A stretch of 10,483 nucleotides of DNA from Bacillota bacterium (lineage in GTDB: Bacteria; Bacillota_C; Negativicutes; JAEYSJ01), in NCBI GenBank assembly GCA_023434855.1, contig JAEYSJ010000102.1, forward strand, positions 1-10,483. The letters run 5' to 3'. The notes under the pieces are model-generated. The model saw nothing but the letters and a program-made list of their open reading frames with translations. It was not told the DNA's origin and searched no databases. Below, piece after piece: positions 1 to 6,664 of this stretch. The first letter of the stretch is position 1; each line of letters begins with the position of its first letter. The translations under genes and the position numbers were made by a program.

Positions 1-20
1 TTATAGGACCACTTTGTCAA

Positions 21-27
21 AAGGAGG
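21..27 (+). promoter_or_regulatory. Ribosome binding site of the MocR gene
   Basis: AAGGAGG is a near-perfect Shine-Dalgarno sequence. It is 9 nt from an in-frame ATA (37-39) but 18 nt from the first canonical start codon, TTG at 46. No ATG, GTG or TTG lies in frame between the site and 46, and the frame is closed by a TAG at 4-6. Confidence 0.75.
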
Positions 28-45
28 AGATTCACGATAAACTGG

Positions 46-1431
46 TTGCCATTGGACCGATCTTCAGCTGTTTCTTTAACCCGTCAGATTTATCTTCAAC
101 TGCGGGAAGCAATTCTGGCAGGACGCCTCCAGTCAGGGGAACGAATTTCTTCTACCAGAGAACTAGCCAGTTGTCTCAATGTCTCACGAAACGTTGTTGT
201 CGACGCTTTTGAGCAGTTGCAGGCGGAAGGCTACATTATTGGCAGGCACGGTTCAGGAGCCTATGTGGAAGAACGCCTCCACCTCGCCGGACCGGTTATT
301 TCACCACCTTACCCTACCCCACCTGCCCCCCCTGAGAAAGAAGAAAAATCCCCTGTTGTTGATTTTCGTTCAGGAATACCTTGTCTGGATGTATTTCCTC
401 ACCGGAAATGGGGTCGCATTCTTAAGGAAGTATGCGATTCTACCCATCCATACCAATGGAGCTATGGTGCGCCTGAAGGTATCCCGGAATTACGCCAGGC
501 ACTTGTGGACTATTTGCGTCAAAACCGAAACCTGGTCTGTCGACCGGAACAAGTAATAATCACCGCCGGGGCGGTTCAGGCCCTTTCCATTGCCGCCCGC
601 GCCCTCCTGTCTTCACCCGCATCTGTTGTAATAGAGGACCCGGCCAATAAGGATGTGGCCAGAATCTTTTCCCTGGCCGGAGGCACTATTATCCCCAATG
701 CTGTTGACCGGCACGGTTTATTGACAGAACGTCTGCCGCAAAATGCGAACCCGGCATTCATCTTTGTTACGCCCTCCCACCAATTTCCCATCGGCGGTCA
801 TCTGCCAGTCCAGCGCCGGGTGGAATTGGTCCAGTACAGCCGGCATACCGGGAGTTTTATCATTGAAGACGATTATGACAGCGAGTTTCGCTATCAGGGA
901 TTTCCTATCAGTTCCCTGCAAGGACTGGCCCCTGATCGTGTCATATACGTCGGCTCATTCAGCAAAAGCCTGTTTCCCGCGCTTCGGCTCGGCTGTCTGG
1001 TTGTTCCCGATTCACTTGTCGATAAATGCCGCGATATCAAACACCTGGCAGATATGCAATGCCCTGCTTTGGAACAGTTCGCCATGACCCGCTTTCTCTG
1101 TGAAGGCCATTTTGCCCGCCACATCGCCCGGATGAGGAAAATCTATAAAGCAAAACGCGACCTCCTTCTGAAAGAATTGAGGTCACGTTTTACACAAATT
1201 GAATATTTAGGGGAATCAACAGGAATGCACTTAGTCGTCCGTTTCCCAGGCAAAATCTTTGATCAGCCGTTTCTAGATACCTGCAGGAAAAACGGTGTGA
1301 TTGTCTATCCGGTTGAGGAACATGCCCGCGTAAAAGGCAACTACCGCGATCACGTCATTCTCGGCTATGGTCATCTTAATCCTGCACTTATTTCTGAGGG
1401 AGTAGATCGTCTGGCAGCACTACTCCTATGA
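46..1431 (+). CDS. MocR/GntR-family regulator with aminotransferase-like domain
   Basis: This is a cytoplasmic DNA-binding regulator of the MocR (PdxR/GabR/TauR-like) class. Residues about 5-75 form a GntR-type winged helix (LTRQIYLQLREAIL, then SSTRELA and SRNVVVDAFEQL). A proline-rich linker follows at about 80-100, then a fold-type I aminotransferase-like domain to residue 461. In that domain EDDYDSEF (274-281) and SFSKSLFPALRLG are visible, with Lys307 as the expected PLP-binding lysine. The length is normal for the family. Known members sense PLP or an amino-acid/PLP adduct and control vitamin B6, GABA or taurine genes, often divergently placed; the target here lies outside the window or is unknown. 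The start is doubtful: the listed TTG at 46 sits 18 nt after AAGGAGG (21-27), whereas an in-frame ATA at 37 has ideal spacing. No T-tract terminator is evident on this strand. The family is certain; the regulon is not. Confidence 0.93.
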   Translation: MPLDRSSAVSLTRQIYLQLREAILAGRLQSGERISSTRELASCLNVSRNVVVDAFEQLQAEGYIIGRHGSGAYVEERLHLAGPVISPPYPTPPAPPEKEEKSPVVDFRSGIPCLDVFPHRKWGRILKEVCDSTHPYQWSYGAPEGIPELRQALVDYLRQNRNLVCRPEQVIITAGAVQALSIAARALLSSPASVVIEDPANKDVARIFSLAGGTIIPNAVDRHGLLTERLPQNANPAFIFVTPSHQFPIGGHLPVQRRVELVQYSRHTGSFIIEDDYDSEFRYQGFPISSLQGLAPDRVIYVGSFSKSLFPALRLGCLVVPDSLVDKCRDIKHLADMQCPALEQFAMTRFLCEGHFARHIARMRKIYKAKRDLLLKELRSRFTQIEYLGESTGMHLVVRFPGKIFDQPFLDTCRKNGVIVYPVEEHARVKGNYRDHVILGYGHLNPALISEGVDRLAALLL

Positions 1432-1473
1432 AAAAACACAGATAATATGATGACACCCTTTTAATGAAAATAA

Positions 1474-1494
1474 CGCCTAAACATAGTCTAGGCG
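1474..1494 (-). terminator. Hairpin, copy 1 of the CGCCTA/TAGGCG terminator-like family
   Basis: CGCCTA (1474-1479) and TAGGCG (1489-1494) form a 6-bp stem around a 9-nt loop. Read on the minus strand the hairpin is followed by TTATTTTCATT, a weak U-tract, which suits the end of the zinc-ribbon gene that stops at 1595. Read on the plus strand it lies 40 nt after the MocR stop but has no T-run. The stem core is shared with the hairpins at 4005-4031 and 8626-8651. A second, unrelated hairpin lies between it and the zinc-ribbon stop: GGTTTATC (1563-1570) with GATAAACC (1585-1592), without a T-run. Confidence 0.55.
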
Positions 1495-1594
1495 AAACAA
1501 AAGAGTTATGGGGTTGATATTGCCTCTATTTAACCGGATACGAGAGCCGACTTCTATAACGTGGTTTATCAGGCATTTGTTAGAGATAAACCCT

Positions 1595-1789
1595 TTAGAA
1601 AAACCTTTCTATACATTCATCACACACCCATCCTATCTTTTGTTTTTTCACCCATCCATGTTTTCTTATTTCTTTATCAGCGGGAAGTATCGTTATTAAT
1701 TTACATTTACCACATCTTTCACATGTATATACAGTTCCCTTTTTTATTGATGGAAACAGAATATTAACGTGTTGATTATTGTTCTTCAT
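1595..1789 (-). CDS. Small cysteine-rich zinc-ribbon-like protein (64 aa)
   Basis: I do not recognise a named family. The protein has five cysteines arranged as CxxCxxC (Cys23, Cys26, Cys29) and CxxC (Cys56, Cys59), separated by a basic, hydrophobic stretch, which fits a small zinc ribbon or rubredoxin-like knuckle. It is probably cytoplasmic, as no signal peptide or membrane segment is visible. I chose the ATG at 1789 because AGGAG lies 7 nt upstream. The same frame is open to 1843, but that longer version would overlap the end of the upstream gene and has no better site. It starts 40 nt after the SseB-domain gene stop with no terminator between, so the two are probably co-transcribed, ending near the hairpin at 1474-1494. 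It could be a nucleic-acid or protein-interaction module; the function is unknown. Confidence 0.75.
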   Translation of the reverse strand: MKNNNQHVNILFPSIKKGTVYTCERCGKCKLITILPADKEIRKHGWVKKQKIGWVCDECIERFF

Positions 1790-1829
1790 AGATTGACTCC
1801 TAACAAGATTTTTATTTAAGACTCTTTTA

Positions 1830-3152
1830 CTAAAATAGTCCAAACCGTTTCTTCCTGTAAAATGGCTTTACATCTTGTGTAGCATTCTTAGCCCAGTCAT
1901 CCATTGCTAGCATGTCAAGAAACATTCCATTTAGATATGGCATTGCTGCATCGGCAATGCCTTTAAATATTTCTTCCCGCCTTCCGGCAAAATCAACTAC
2001 TATTAAATAGCTTTTTTCATTATCTCGTACCATAAGTCTTAAATACGCTTTATTAATAGCTTTTTGTGTTTTCATATATTCTTTAATAGCTTCTATCATT
2101 TTAGCCGGGTATTCTTTAGGCTCACCCAACAAAACTTCAGTATCCTTTTTCACTGTAAATTGCTCAACTGATGCAGCTTTGGGATTGTTTTTTCTATATT
2201 TATATTCTTCAATCATCTGTTTATTGTCTTCATTTATTTGCAGCGGGATTCCATTGCAATTAATAACTATACCCGCCATTTTTTCCGCAAGCGTTAACAA
2301 ATCATCGTAAGTTGCGATATTACCTTGCCATAGTTTTTTATCATATATTTTTTCAAATTCTGCCCAATCGGTAAATGCCGGCAGCCATGATGCATCATTC
2401 TTATCCAGTATTTTTGCAAAATTAATTGTAGCTCCTTTTTTTATCGTAATTTTGCCCTGTTCATCAGGAGCGGCAGGCTCTTCCTGGTTTAACTGCATTG
2501 GCAATAAATAGGTTGCATTTAGTACTTCTGCTATCATATCATCCTGCAGCTGATTCAACATGCGATCTTTTCCTTCAGAATTGTCCTGAGAGTATAGCCT
2601 TTGGAAAAATCTGATTATTGCATACTGTAACTTAGGATTTGTCACAGGAATATTAATCATCGGTGTATTAGCATAATCGGGTGGTGCTAGTATATCATCC
2701 CTGTTCATTTCTATACTGTAATGCCCATTGTCGACTAATATTTTTTCAATGCCTGTTCTATGCAGGTCAGTGAAGGTTTTCATTATTTCTTCTGTTCTTA
2801 TCTTCTTGATTTCAAGTATTATTTGTTGTTGGGCAAAATAATCGGCGGCGGTGTTTGCATACTCTTCTTTGGAAAAAATCCATGCTCCGCCTTCATTATC
2901 TATATAGGGATAATCGGTATTTTTCTCATAAGCAATAAACAGTTCCTCAGCTTCTTTTATTTTAATAGTAAGTACATTTAAACACATTGCAATTTTTTTG
3001 TCCAAGGCAAATGTTTTTGTTTCTTTAACATGCTGTGCAGAAGCAATCAAAAATATAATTTCTTGAATCTCCAATTTCTTTAACTCTTCTGTCGATATTT
3101 CTTCTTGAAATATAAATAATCTTCCTAATTCATCTTTTCTCTCATCATTCAT
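1830..3152 (-). CDS. SseB-domain protein with an extra N-terminal module (440 aa)
   Basis: A cytoplasmic protein with no signal peptide. Residues about 195-310 match the SseB N-terminal domain pattern: LLPMQ, then TIKKGATINF, WLPAFTDWAEFEKIY, and GIVINCNGIPLQIN. Residues about 340-440 match the SseB C-terminal domain (LLGEPKEYPAKMIEAIKEYM and AYLRLMVRDNEKSYLIVVDF). Residues about 70-155 (DYPYIDNEGGAWIFSKEEYA to GIEKILVDNGHYSIEMN) resemble a degenerate copy of the SseB N-terminal layout; this is inference. SseB was named for enhanced serine sensitivity in E. coli, but its biochemical role is poorly known, so no reaction is assigned. I chose the ATG at 3152, with GGGAG 8 nt upstream, over the in-frame ATG at 3167, which overlaps that ribosome site. 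The gene is strongly AT-rich compared with its flanks. A GNAT gene lies 61 nt upstream and a zinc-ribbon gene 40 nt downstream. Confidence 0.8.
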   Translation of the reverse strand: MNDERKDELGRLFIFQEEISTEELKKLEIQEIIFLIASAQHVKETKTFALDKKIAMCLNVLTIKIKEAEELFIAYEKNTDYPYIDNEGGAWIFSKEEYANTAADYFAQQQIILEIKKIRTEEIMKTFTDLHRTGIEKILVDNGHYSIEMNRDDILAPPDYANTPMINIPVTNPKLQYAIIRFFQRLYSQDNSEGKDRMLNQLQDDMIAEVLNATYLLPMQLNQEEPAAPDEQGKITIKKGATINFAKILDKNDASWLPAFTDWAEFEKIYDKKLWQGNIATYDDLLTLAEKMAGIVINCNGIPLQINEDNKQMIEEYKYRKNNPKAASVEQFTVKKDTEVLLGEPKEYPAKMIEAIKEYMKTQKAINKAYLRLMVRDNEKSYLIVVDFAGRREEIFKGIADAAMPYLNGMFLDMLAMDDWAKNATQDVKPFYRKKRFGLF

Positions 3153-3213
3153 TTTGACATCTCCCATTCGTAATTATTTATAATACAAAATAACAAAAGG
3201 CAGGATGTACAAA

Positions 3214-3756
3214 TTATATCTGCTTGTTATATAGTCGATAATAAAAAAACGGTTTTGTTTCCCTTTCTCCGGAATTAAGAATCATTTTTGTATCTACATT
3301 AGTAAAACCACATTTTTCGATAACTCTTTGTGAAGACAGATTTTTCGGCTCAATGATAGCAATCAAATATTCAATTTCCGTATTTTCAAAAACCCATTCG
3401 GTTAGAGCTTTTATCGCTTCAGTGATATAACCTTGATTACAGAACTCTTTAGAAATATAATAGGCAACTTCGATTTCGTATTTTACTTCTTTTTTGGGAC
3501 CTATCCCAACCATCCCGATTAATTTAGAATTTGTTTTGAGAGTTACTGCCAACATAACTCTAATATCAGAAGAATAAATATTTGAATAACACTGTTTAAA
3601 CCATTTTATTAATTCTCTTAGACTTTCAACAGACAGTTTCCAGTCCGGCATCCATTGCAAAATATAATCCTGATTACATATTTTGTGAAGTTCAATTGCG
3701 TCTTTTTCCCTGAATTCTCTTAACATGAGTCGTTCTGTTTCAATATGAGCGTGCAT
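3214..3756 (-). CDS. GNAT-family N-acetyltransferase, RimJ/RimL-like
   Basis: The protein probably transfers an acetyl group from acetyl-CoA to an amine of a protein N-terminus or small molecule; the substrate cannot be told from sequence. At 180 residues it has the usual length of the RimJ/RimL group. The N-terminal signature IETERLMLREF (5-15) is typical. The acetyl-CoA pyrophosphate-binding loop is at about 105-115 (FCNQGYITEAI), and the family motif NLSSQRVIEKCGF is at 139-151. The ATG start is supported by AGGGAG 6 nt upstream. No hairpin terminator is visible after the stop, and the SseB-domain gene starts 61 nt later, so read-through is plausible. A TTGACA hexamer lies upstream on the same strand (3849-3844), but no good -10 box sits 16-18 nt from it. 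A resistance-type acetyltransferase is an alternative reading with no specific support. Confidence 0.9.
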   Translation of the reverse strand: MHAHIETERLMLREFREKDAIELHKICNQDYILQWMPDWKLSVESLRELIKWFKQCYSNIYSSDIRVMLAVTLKTNSKLIGMVGIGPKKEVKYEIEVAYYISKEFCNQGYITEAIKALTEWVFENTEIEYLIAIIEPKNLSSQRVIEKCGFTNVDTKMILNSGERETKPFFYYRLYNKQI

Positions 3757-3845
3757 GCCGATCTCCCTTCATAAAAAATTAATCTAAAATGGCAAAACAA
3801 CATAAAAACCTTATTACTTCGAACGTATACAGATAAAAACTATTG

Positions 3846-3935
3846 TCAATTAAACCGTATAGCTATCACCATTGATGCGAGAACCAATATGATAACATAT
3901 AAATTCCAAAGGGAACACCTACCATATAATTCCAT
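3846..3935 (-). CDS. Possible 29-residue single-pass membrane peptide
   Basis: A short frame from ATG (3935-3933) to TGA (3848-3846) encodes a peptide whose second half, NLYVIILVLASMVIAIRFN, is a convincing transmembrane segment ending with a basic residue near the C-terminus. Upstream on the same strand AAAGGTG lies about 13 nt from the ATG, which is longer than ideal; an in-frame TTG 12 nt earlier is too close to it. The frame is closed by a TAA a few codons further upstream. It lies between the ATPase-gene terminator and the GNAT gene. It could be a real small membrane protein, the remnant tail of a decayed membrane-protein gene, or chance in AT-rich DNA. Confidence 0.25.
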   Translation of the reverse strand: MELYGRCSLWNLYVIILVLASMVIAIRFN

Positions 3936-4004
3936 ACATTTTTGCAAACACCTTTAATTTTTGCATATTCGCATAGTTTAAAAAGTGACCCATATAATAA
4001 AAAA

Positions 4005-4031
4005 GTTCGCCTAAATCACGTTTAGGCGAAC
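4005..4031 (-). terminator. Perfect 11-bp hairpin terminator, copy 2 of the GTTCGCCTA family
   Basis: GTTCGCCTAAA (4005-4015) and TTTAGGCGAAC (4021-4031) are perfect inverted repeats around a 5-nt loop (TCACG). On the minus strand the stem is followed directly by TTTTTTATTATAT, a classical intrinsic terminator, 26 nt after the stop of the P-loop ATPase gene. The plus orientation has no T-run. The left arm is identical over 9 bases to the hairpin at 8626-8651. Confidence 0.9.
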
Positions 4032-4057
4032 ACACAATGTCTTATCCCATTGAAATG

Positions 4058-4468
4058 CTATTTCGAAAAAAGACTTTTCATCTCCTCATAAGAAGTAATA
4101 ATTACCATATTATTATTTAAATCAGGCTGAACATTATTCTCCAATCCCAGGACTAAGTAGATAGAATTAGCCGGCTTTAAACTATTTAATTTCTCTAACC
4201 CAAAAAATAGCTTCGGTGTATCAATGATATAAGCATCATAACCGCCAAATTCTATTTTTGCATAAACATCCTCAGCCTTTTGAATTCTGTCAAAGACCGA
4301 AAACCCCACCGGAAGATTCTTATTCTGTAATATGTTTTTTATGTAGTGGTCTGCTGATGCCTCCCCGTCAAAAAACAAAACTTTCTTTCCACTCGCAGCA
4401 AGCTTAATGCCAAGCTCCAATGCTTTTTTTGTTTTACCGGAACCTATATTACCTATAATTAATTTCAC
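4058..4468 (-). CDS. Small orphan P-loop ATPase/NTP-binding protein (136 aa)
   Basis: I do not recognise the family. The N-terminus carries a Walker A motif, GNIGSGKT (6-13, Lys12), right after the first beta strand (KLII). A second strand with acidic end, KVLFFDGE (29-36), follows. A hydrophobic strand ending in an aspartate, YDAYIIDTP (77-85, Asp83), fits Walker B. This layout resembles a stripped-down RecA/KaiC or DnaB-like nucleotide-binding core, but the protein is far shorter than those enzymes. No membrane segment is visible. The start is GTG at 4468, with GGGGGAG 6 nt upstream; the overlapping ATG runs straight into a stop. It is a single gene with its own terminator at 4005-4031, in AT-rich DNA. 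It could be a remnant of a larger ATPase or a partner protein of unknown function. Confidence 0.7.
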   Translation of the reverse strand: MKLIIGNIGSGKTKKALELGIKLAASGKKVLFFDGEASADHYIKNILQNKNLPVGFSVFDRIQKAEDVYAKIEFGGYDAYIIDTPKLFFGLEKLNSLKPANSIYLVLGLENNVQPDLNNNMVIITSYEEMKSLFSK

Positions 4469-4806
4469 ATTCTACTCCCCCTATTATGATATCTGATAAT
4501 GATGTACGAAGAAAACCTATTTCGGTATTTTTTGCTGTCTTTTAAGTCTTAGCAAGGTCAATTTAAATTTCTTTATATTGGAACTATTCTGCATTTTTTG
4601 CTAAATTCCTTCGCAATCAATATGAAAAATGTCGATTTTTAAAATTTTATGTTCGCTGTGTTCGCTCGCCCGCCAGCCCTTTTCAGTCTGTGTAAAGTAA
4701 ACTTTGTATGTACTAAGCAGCAGCCGAAGAATGAAAAAACGTCACTCCAATTTGGAATGACGTTTTTTATATAACGTTATTTAGTGACTATGATTACTCT
4801 TATTTG
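4469..4806. other. Intergenic region between ATPase and selO
   Basis: No gene is visible in these 338 nt. The left part is very AT-rich. It has an imperfect palindrome at 4483-4500 (ATTAT ... ATAAT around GATATC) just ahead of the ATPase ribosome site, which could be an operator. A more GC-rich patch at about 4650-4680 contains TTCGCTGTGTTCGCTCGCC with a repeated TTCGCT. The right part holds the selO terminator at 4735-4767. Confidence 0.5.
4735..4767 (-). terminator. Intrinsic terminator of selO
   Basis: The hairpin has ACGTCA and TGACGT outer arms and TCCA/TGGA inner arms around a 3-nt loop, with A6 on one side and T6 on the other. In the minus-strand RNA the only non-Watson-Crick position is a U-G wobble, whereas the plus RNA has a C-A mismatch. 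This favours function for selO, which stops at 4807, though the element is nearly bidirectional. Confidence 0.88.
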
Positions 4807-6285
4807 TCAAGTGCCACAAAAGGTCCGGTAGGGCTGATCTGATGGCTCAGGCGGTGCGGAATAATCAACTTGTTCGGGAGTGTGGGCGTAGGGAGTTGAA
4901 AGAACAGCGAGGAAGCGGTTCAGCTTACTGTAATCTTCTTGTTCCACTGCGGCTTTCAGTACGGCTTCAACATGGTGGTTGCGGGGAATTAGCGCAGGAT
5001 TGCTGCTGCGCATCAGCTGCTGTGACAAGTCTTTCGTCTCCTGTTGTCTGCCTAGTCTTGCCTTCCATCGCTCATACCACTGGGTAAATTCCGCGGTGCC
5101 AACAAAGGCCGTATCCTCCGGCTGATCAAACGTTAATGCCCGGAAAGTGTTGGTATAGTCTGCACAATACTTCTGCATCATATTGAGAATGTCTTCAATA
5201 AGGGATTCATCCTGCGGCTCTTCATTAAATATTCCCAGTTTCGCTCTCATTCCAGCCAGTAAATTATCGTGATACAACTTGGTAAAATCGGTAATTGCCT
5301 CCTCCGCCAGTTTGACAGCCTGCATTTTGTCGGCATGCAGCAGCGGCAACAGGGTTTCCGCAAACCGTGCGAGATTCCACCCGGCAATATACGGTTGATT
5401 GCCATAGGCATAACGGCCGCGAATGTCAATGGAACTGAATACTGTTGCCGGGTCATAGGCATCCATAAAAGCACAGGGACCATAATCAATGGTTTCGCCA
5501 CTAAGGGCCATATTGTCGGTATTCATCACCCCATGGATAAAGCCAACCAGCTGCCATTTGGCAATCAGTACGGCCTGGCGCTTGCTCACTACCCGCAGCA
5601 GCGAAAGATAGCGGCTCTCATCAGCTTCAACATCCGGAAAATGGCGTTGTATTGTATAGTCGGCCAAAACCCGGAGATCCTCGGCCGAACCCCACTCTGC
5701 AGCGTATTGAAAAGTACCGACCCGCAGGTGACTGGCAGCCACGCGGGTCAAAATTGCACCATATTGCTTGGTTTCCCTGATTACTGACTCGCCCGTCGTC
5801 ACCACCGCCAGACTGCGGGTGGTAGGAATACCAAGGGCATGCATTGCTTCGCTGATTATATATTCGCGCAGCATCGGTCCAAGGGCGGCTCGTCCATCGC
5901 CCCTACGGGAGTATGGTGTTTTACCTGAACCCTTGAGCTGAATATCAAACCGTTCACCTAAGGGGGTAATCTGTTCACCAAGCAGCAGAGCCCGTCCATC
6001 CCCTAACATCGTAAAATGCCCAAATTGATGTCCGGCGTAAGCTTGAGCCAGCGGCAAAGCGCCTGCGGGAATCTGATTGCCGGCAAGCACCGCTACACCA
6101 TCTTTGCCTTGCAATGCCTGGATAGCAAGCCCCAGGGATGATGCTAAAGGATAATTAAATATGATCAGCTTCGGCAAGCGTACCGGGGTTGGATTAAGTC
6201 TGCTGAAAAATAATTTAGGGAGACGGGCGTAGCTGTTGTCGAGATTCCATCCCGTTTCTGTTATTGCTTTTTCCTCTATCATCAT
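4807..6285 (-). CDS. selO: Protein adenylyltransferase SelO (YdiU family)
   Basis: SelO has a protein-kinase fold but binds ATP in flipped orientation and transfers AMP to Ser/Thr/Tyr hydroxyls of target proteins; in E. coli it has been linked to redox stress. The 492-residue length is normal. Family motifs are clear: [12 protein letters not shown] near the N-terminus, [17 protein letters not shown] (83-99), [17 protein letters not shown] with Lys118, the catalytic loop HGVMNTDN (251-258, Asp257) and the metal-binding IDYGP (266-270, Asp267). The C-terminus ends FCGT, so the residue that is selenocysteine in animal SelO is cysteine here (Cys490). The ribosome site AAGGAG is only 2 nt from the first ATG (6285) and 5 nt from the second (6282), so the second may be the real start. 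It appears to be a single-gene unit with its own terminator, and its GC content is clearly above that of the neighbouring AT-rich stretch. Confidence 0.97.
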   Translation of the reverse strand: MMIEEKAITETGWNLDNSYARLPKLFFSRLNPTPVRLPKLIIFNYPLASSLGLAIQALQGKDGVAVLAGNQIPAGALPLAQAYAGHQFGHFTMLGDGRALLLGEQITPLGERFDIQLKGSGKTPYSRRGDGRAALGPMLREYIISEAMHALGIPTTRSLAVVTTGESVIRETKQYGAILTRVAASHLRVGTFQYAAEWGSAEDLRVLADYTIQRHFPDVEADESRYLSLLRVVSKRQAVLIAKWQLVGFIHGVMNTDNMALSGETIDYGPCAFMDAYDPATVFSSIDIRGRYAYGNQPYIAGWNLARFAETLLPLLHADKMQAVKLAEEAITDFTKLYHDNLLAGMRAKLGIFNEEPQDESLIEDILNMMQKYCADYTNTFRALTFDQPEDTAFVGTAEFTQWYERWKARLGRQQETKDLSQQLMRSSNPALIPRNHHVEAVLKAAVEQEDYSKLNRFLAVLSTPYAHTPEQVDYSAPPEPSDQPYRTFCGT

Positions 6286-6306
6286 AACTCCTTTTCTCCC
6301 TTCAAA

Positions 6307-6312
6307 ATTATA
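6307..6312 (-). promoter_or_regulatory. Candidate -10 box of selO
   Basis: On the minus strand there is an exact TATAAT, about 14 nt upstream of the AAGGAG ribosome site. The -35 position holds only a poor match (TTTATT-like at 17-18 nt), so the promoter would be weak or activator-dependent. Confidence 0.35.
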
Positions 6313-6550
6313 GTCTTTATATTTTTACCCTAATAAATAGGCAGGTTATCTTTAATATCTGCTTTTTAACCAACGCAAGGCAGCCTTTTTTAGTGTCTGC
6401 TTCCGCTATTTTATTATGCCCTTTTCAAAATCAGAAACGTAACATGAAAACAAATATTGACTTCTATTACCCCCTATATTCTTATGTGTAATTCCTTTGA
6501 GCAATAAAACCTTTCAGGTTTTATATATAGACGTCCGGACAAGTTCCACC

Positions 6551-6589
6551 AATAGAAAATGCTGCAGGAAATCCGCAGCATTTTCTATT
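6551..6589 (-). terminator. Long perfect hairpin, probable bacterioferritin terminator
   Basis: AATAGAAAATGCTGC (6551-6565) and GCAGCATTTTCTATT (6575-6589) are perfect 15-base inverted repeats around a 9-nt loop. In the minus orientation the descending arm ends ATTTTCTATT, so the U-rich tail is partly inside the stem. It lies about 75 nt after the bacterioferritin stop. Because both arms are A/T-rich outside, it could also act on the plus strand, but no plus-strand gene is nearby. Confidence 0.7.
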
Positions 6590-6664
6590 AGAAATAATAT
6601 TGATTTTTCGCTGGTAACACCATAAACACCTGGCACCAGTATGTATCTAAAGATCAATTCCCTC

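Larger units (their letters stand above)
3757..4057. other. Intergenic region between GNAT and ATPase genes
   Basis: About 300 nt of AT-rich DNA. It holds the perfect hairpin at 4005-4031 (terminator of the ATPase gene), the possible small membrane ORF at 3846-3935, and a TTGACA hexamer on the minus strand (3849-3844). That hexamer could be a -35 element for the GNAT gene, but the nearest -10-like sequence, TATACG, is only 14 nt away, so the promoter call is weak. Confidence 0.5.
6286..6664. other. Intergenic region between selO and bacterioferritin
   Basis: No gene is visible in these 379 nt. It contains three possible fold-back elements: the long perfect hairpin at 6551-6589; a smaller one at 6504-6524 (ATAAAACC and GGTTTTAT around TTTCA); and nested short inverted repeats just after the bacterioferritin stop (ATTGAT 6599-6604 with ATCAAT 6653-6658, and CTGGT 6611-6615 with ACCAG 6635-6639). 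A GTCCGGAC palindrome lies at 6533-6540. The selO promoter region is at the left end. Confidence 0.5.

Noticed and set aside
1790..1843. Longer version of the zinc-ribbon protein starting at 1843
   Set aside because: It would overlap the end of the SseB-domain gene, and the internal ATG at 1789 has a clear AGGAG at good spacing.
4640..4680. Short TTCGCT direct repeat as an attachment site
   Set aside because: Only two 6-base copies a few bases apart, with no integrase or second copy across the AT-rich stretch.
5269..5787. 172-codon open frame on the plus strand inside selO
   Set aside because: It is antisense to strongly conserved SelO sequence, has no recognisable domain and no ribosome site; it is a shadow frame.
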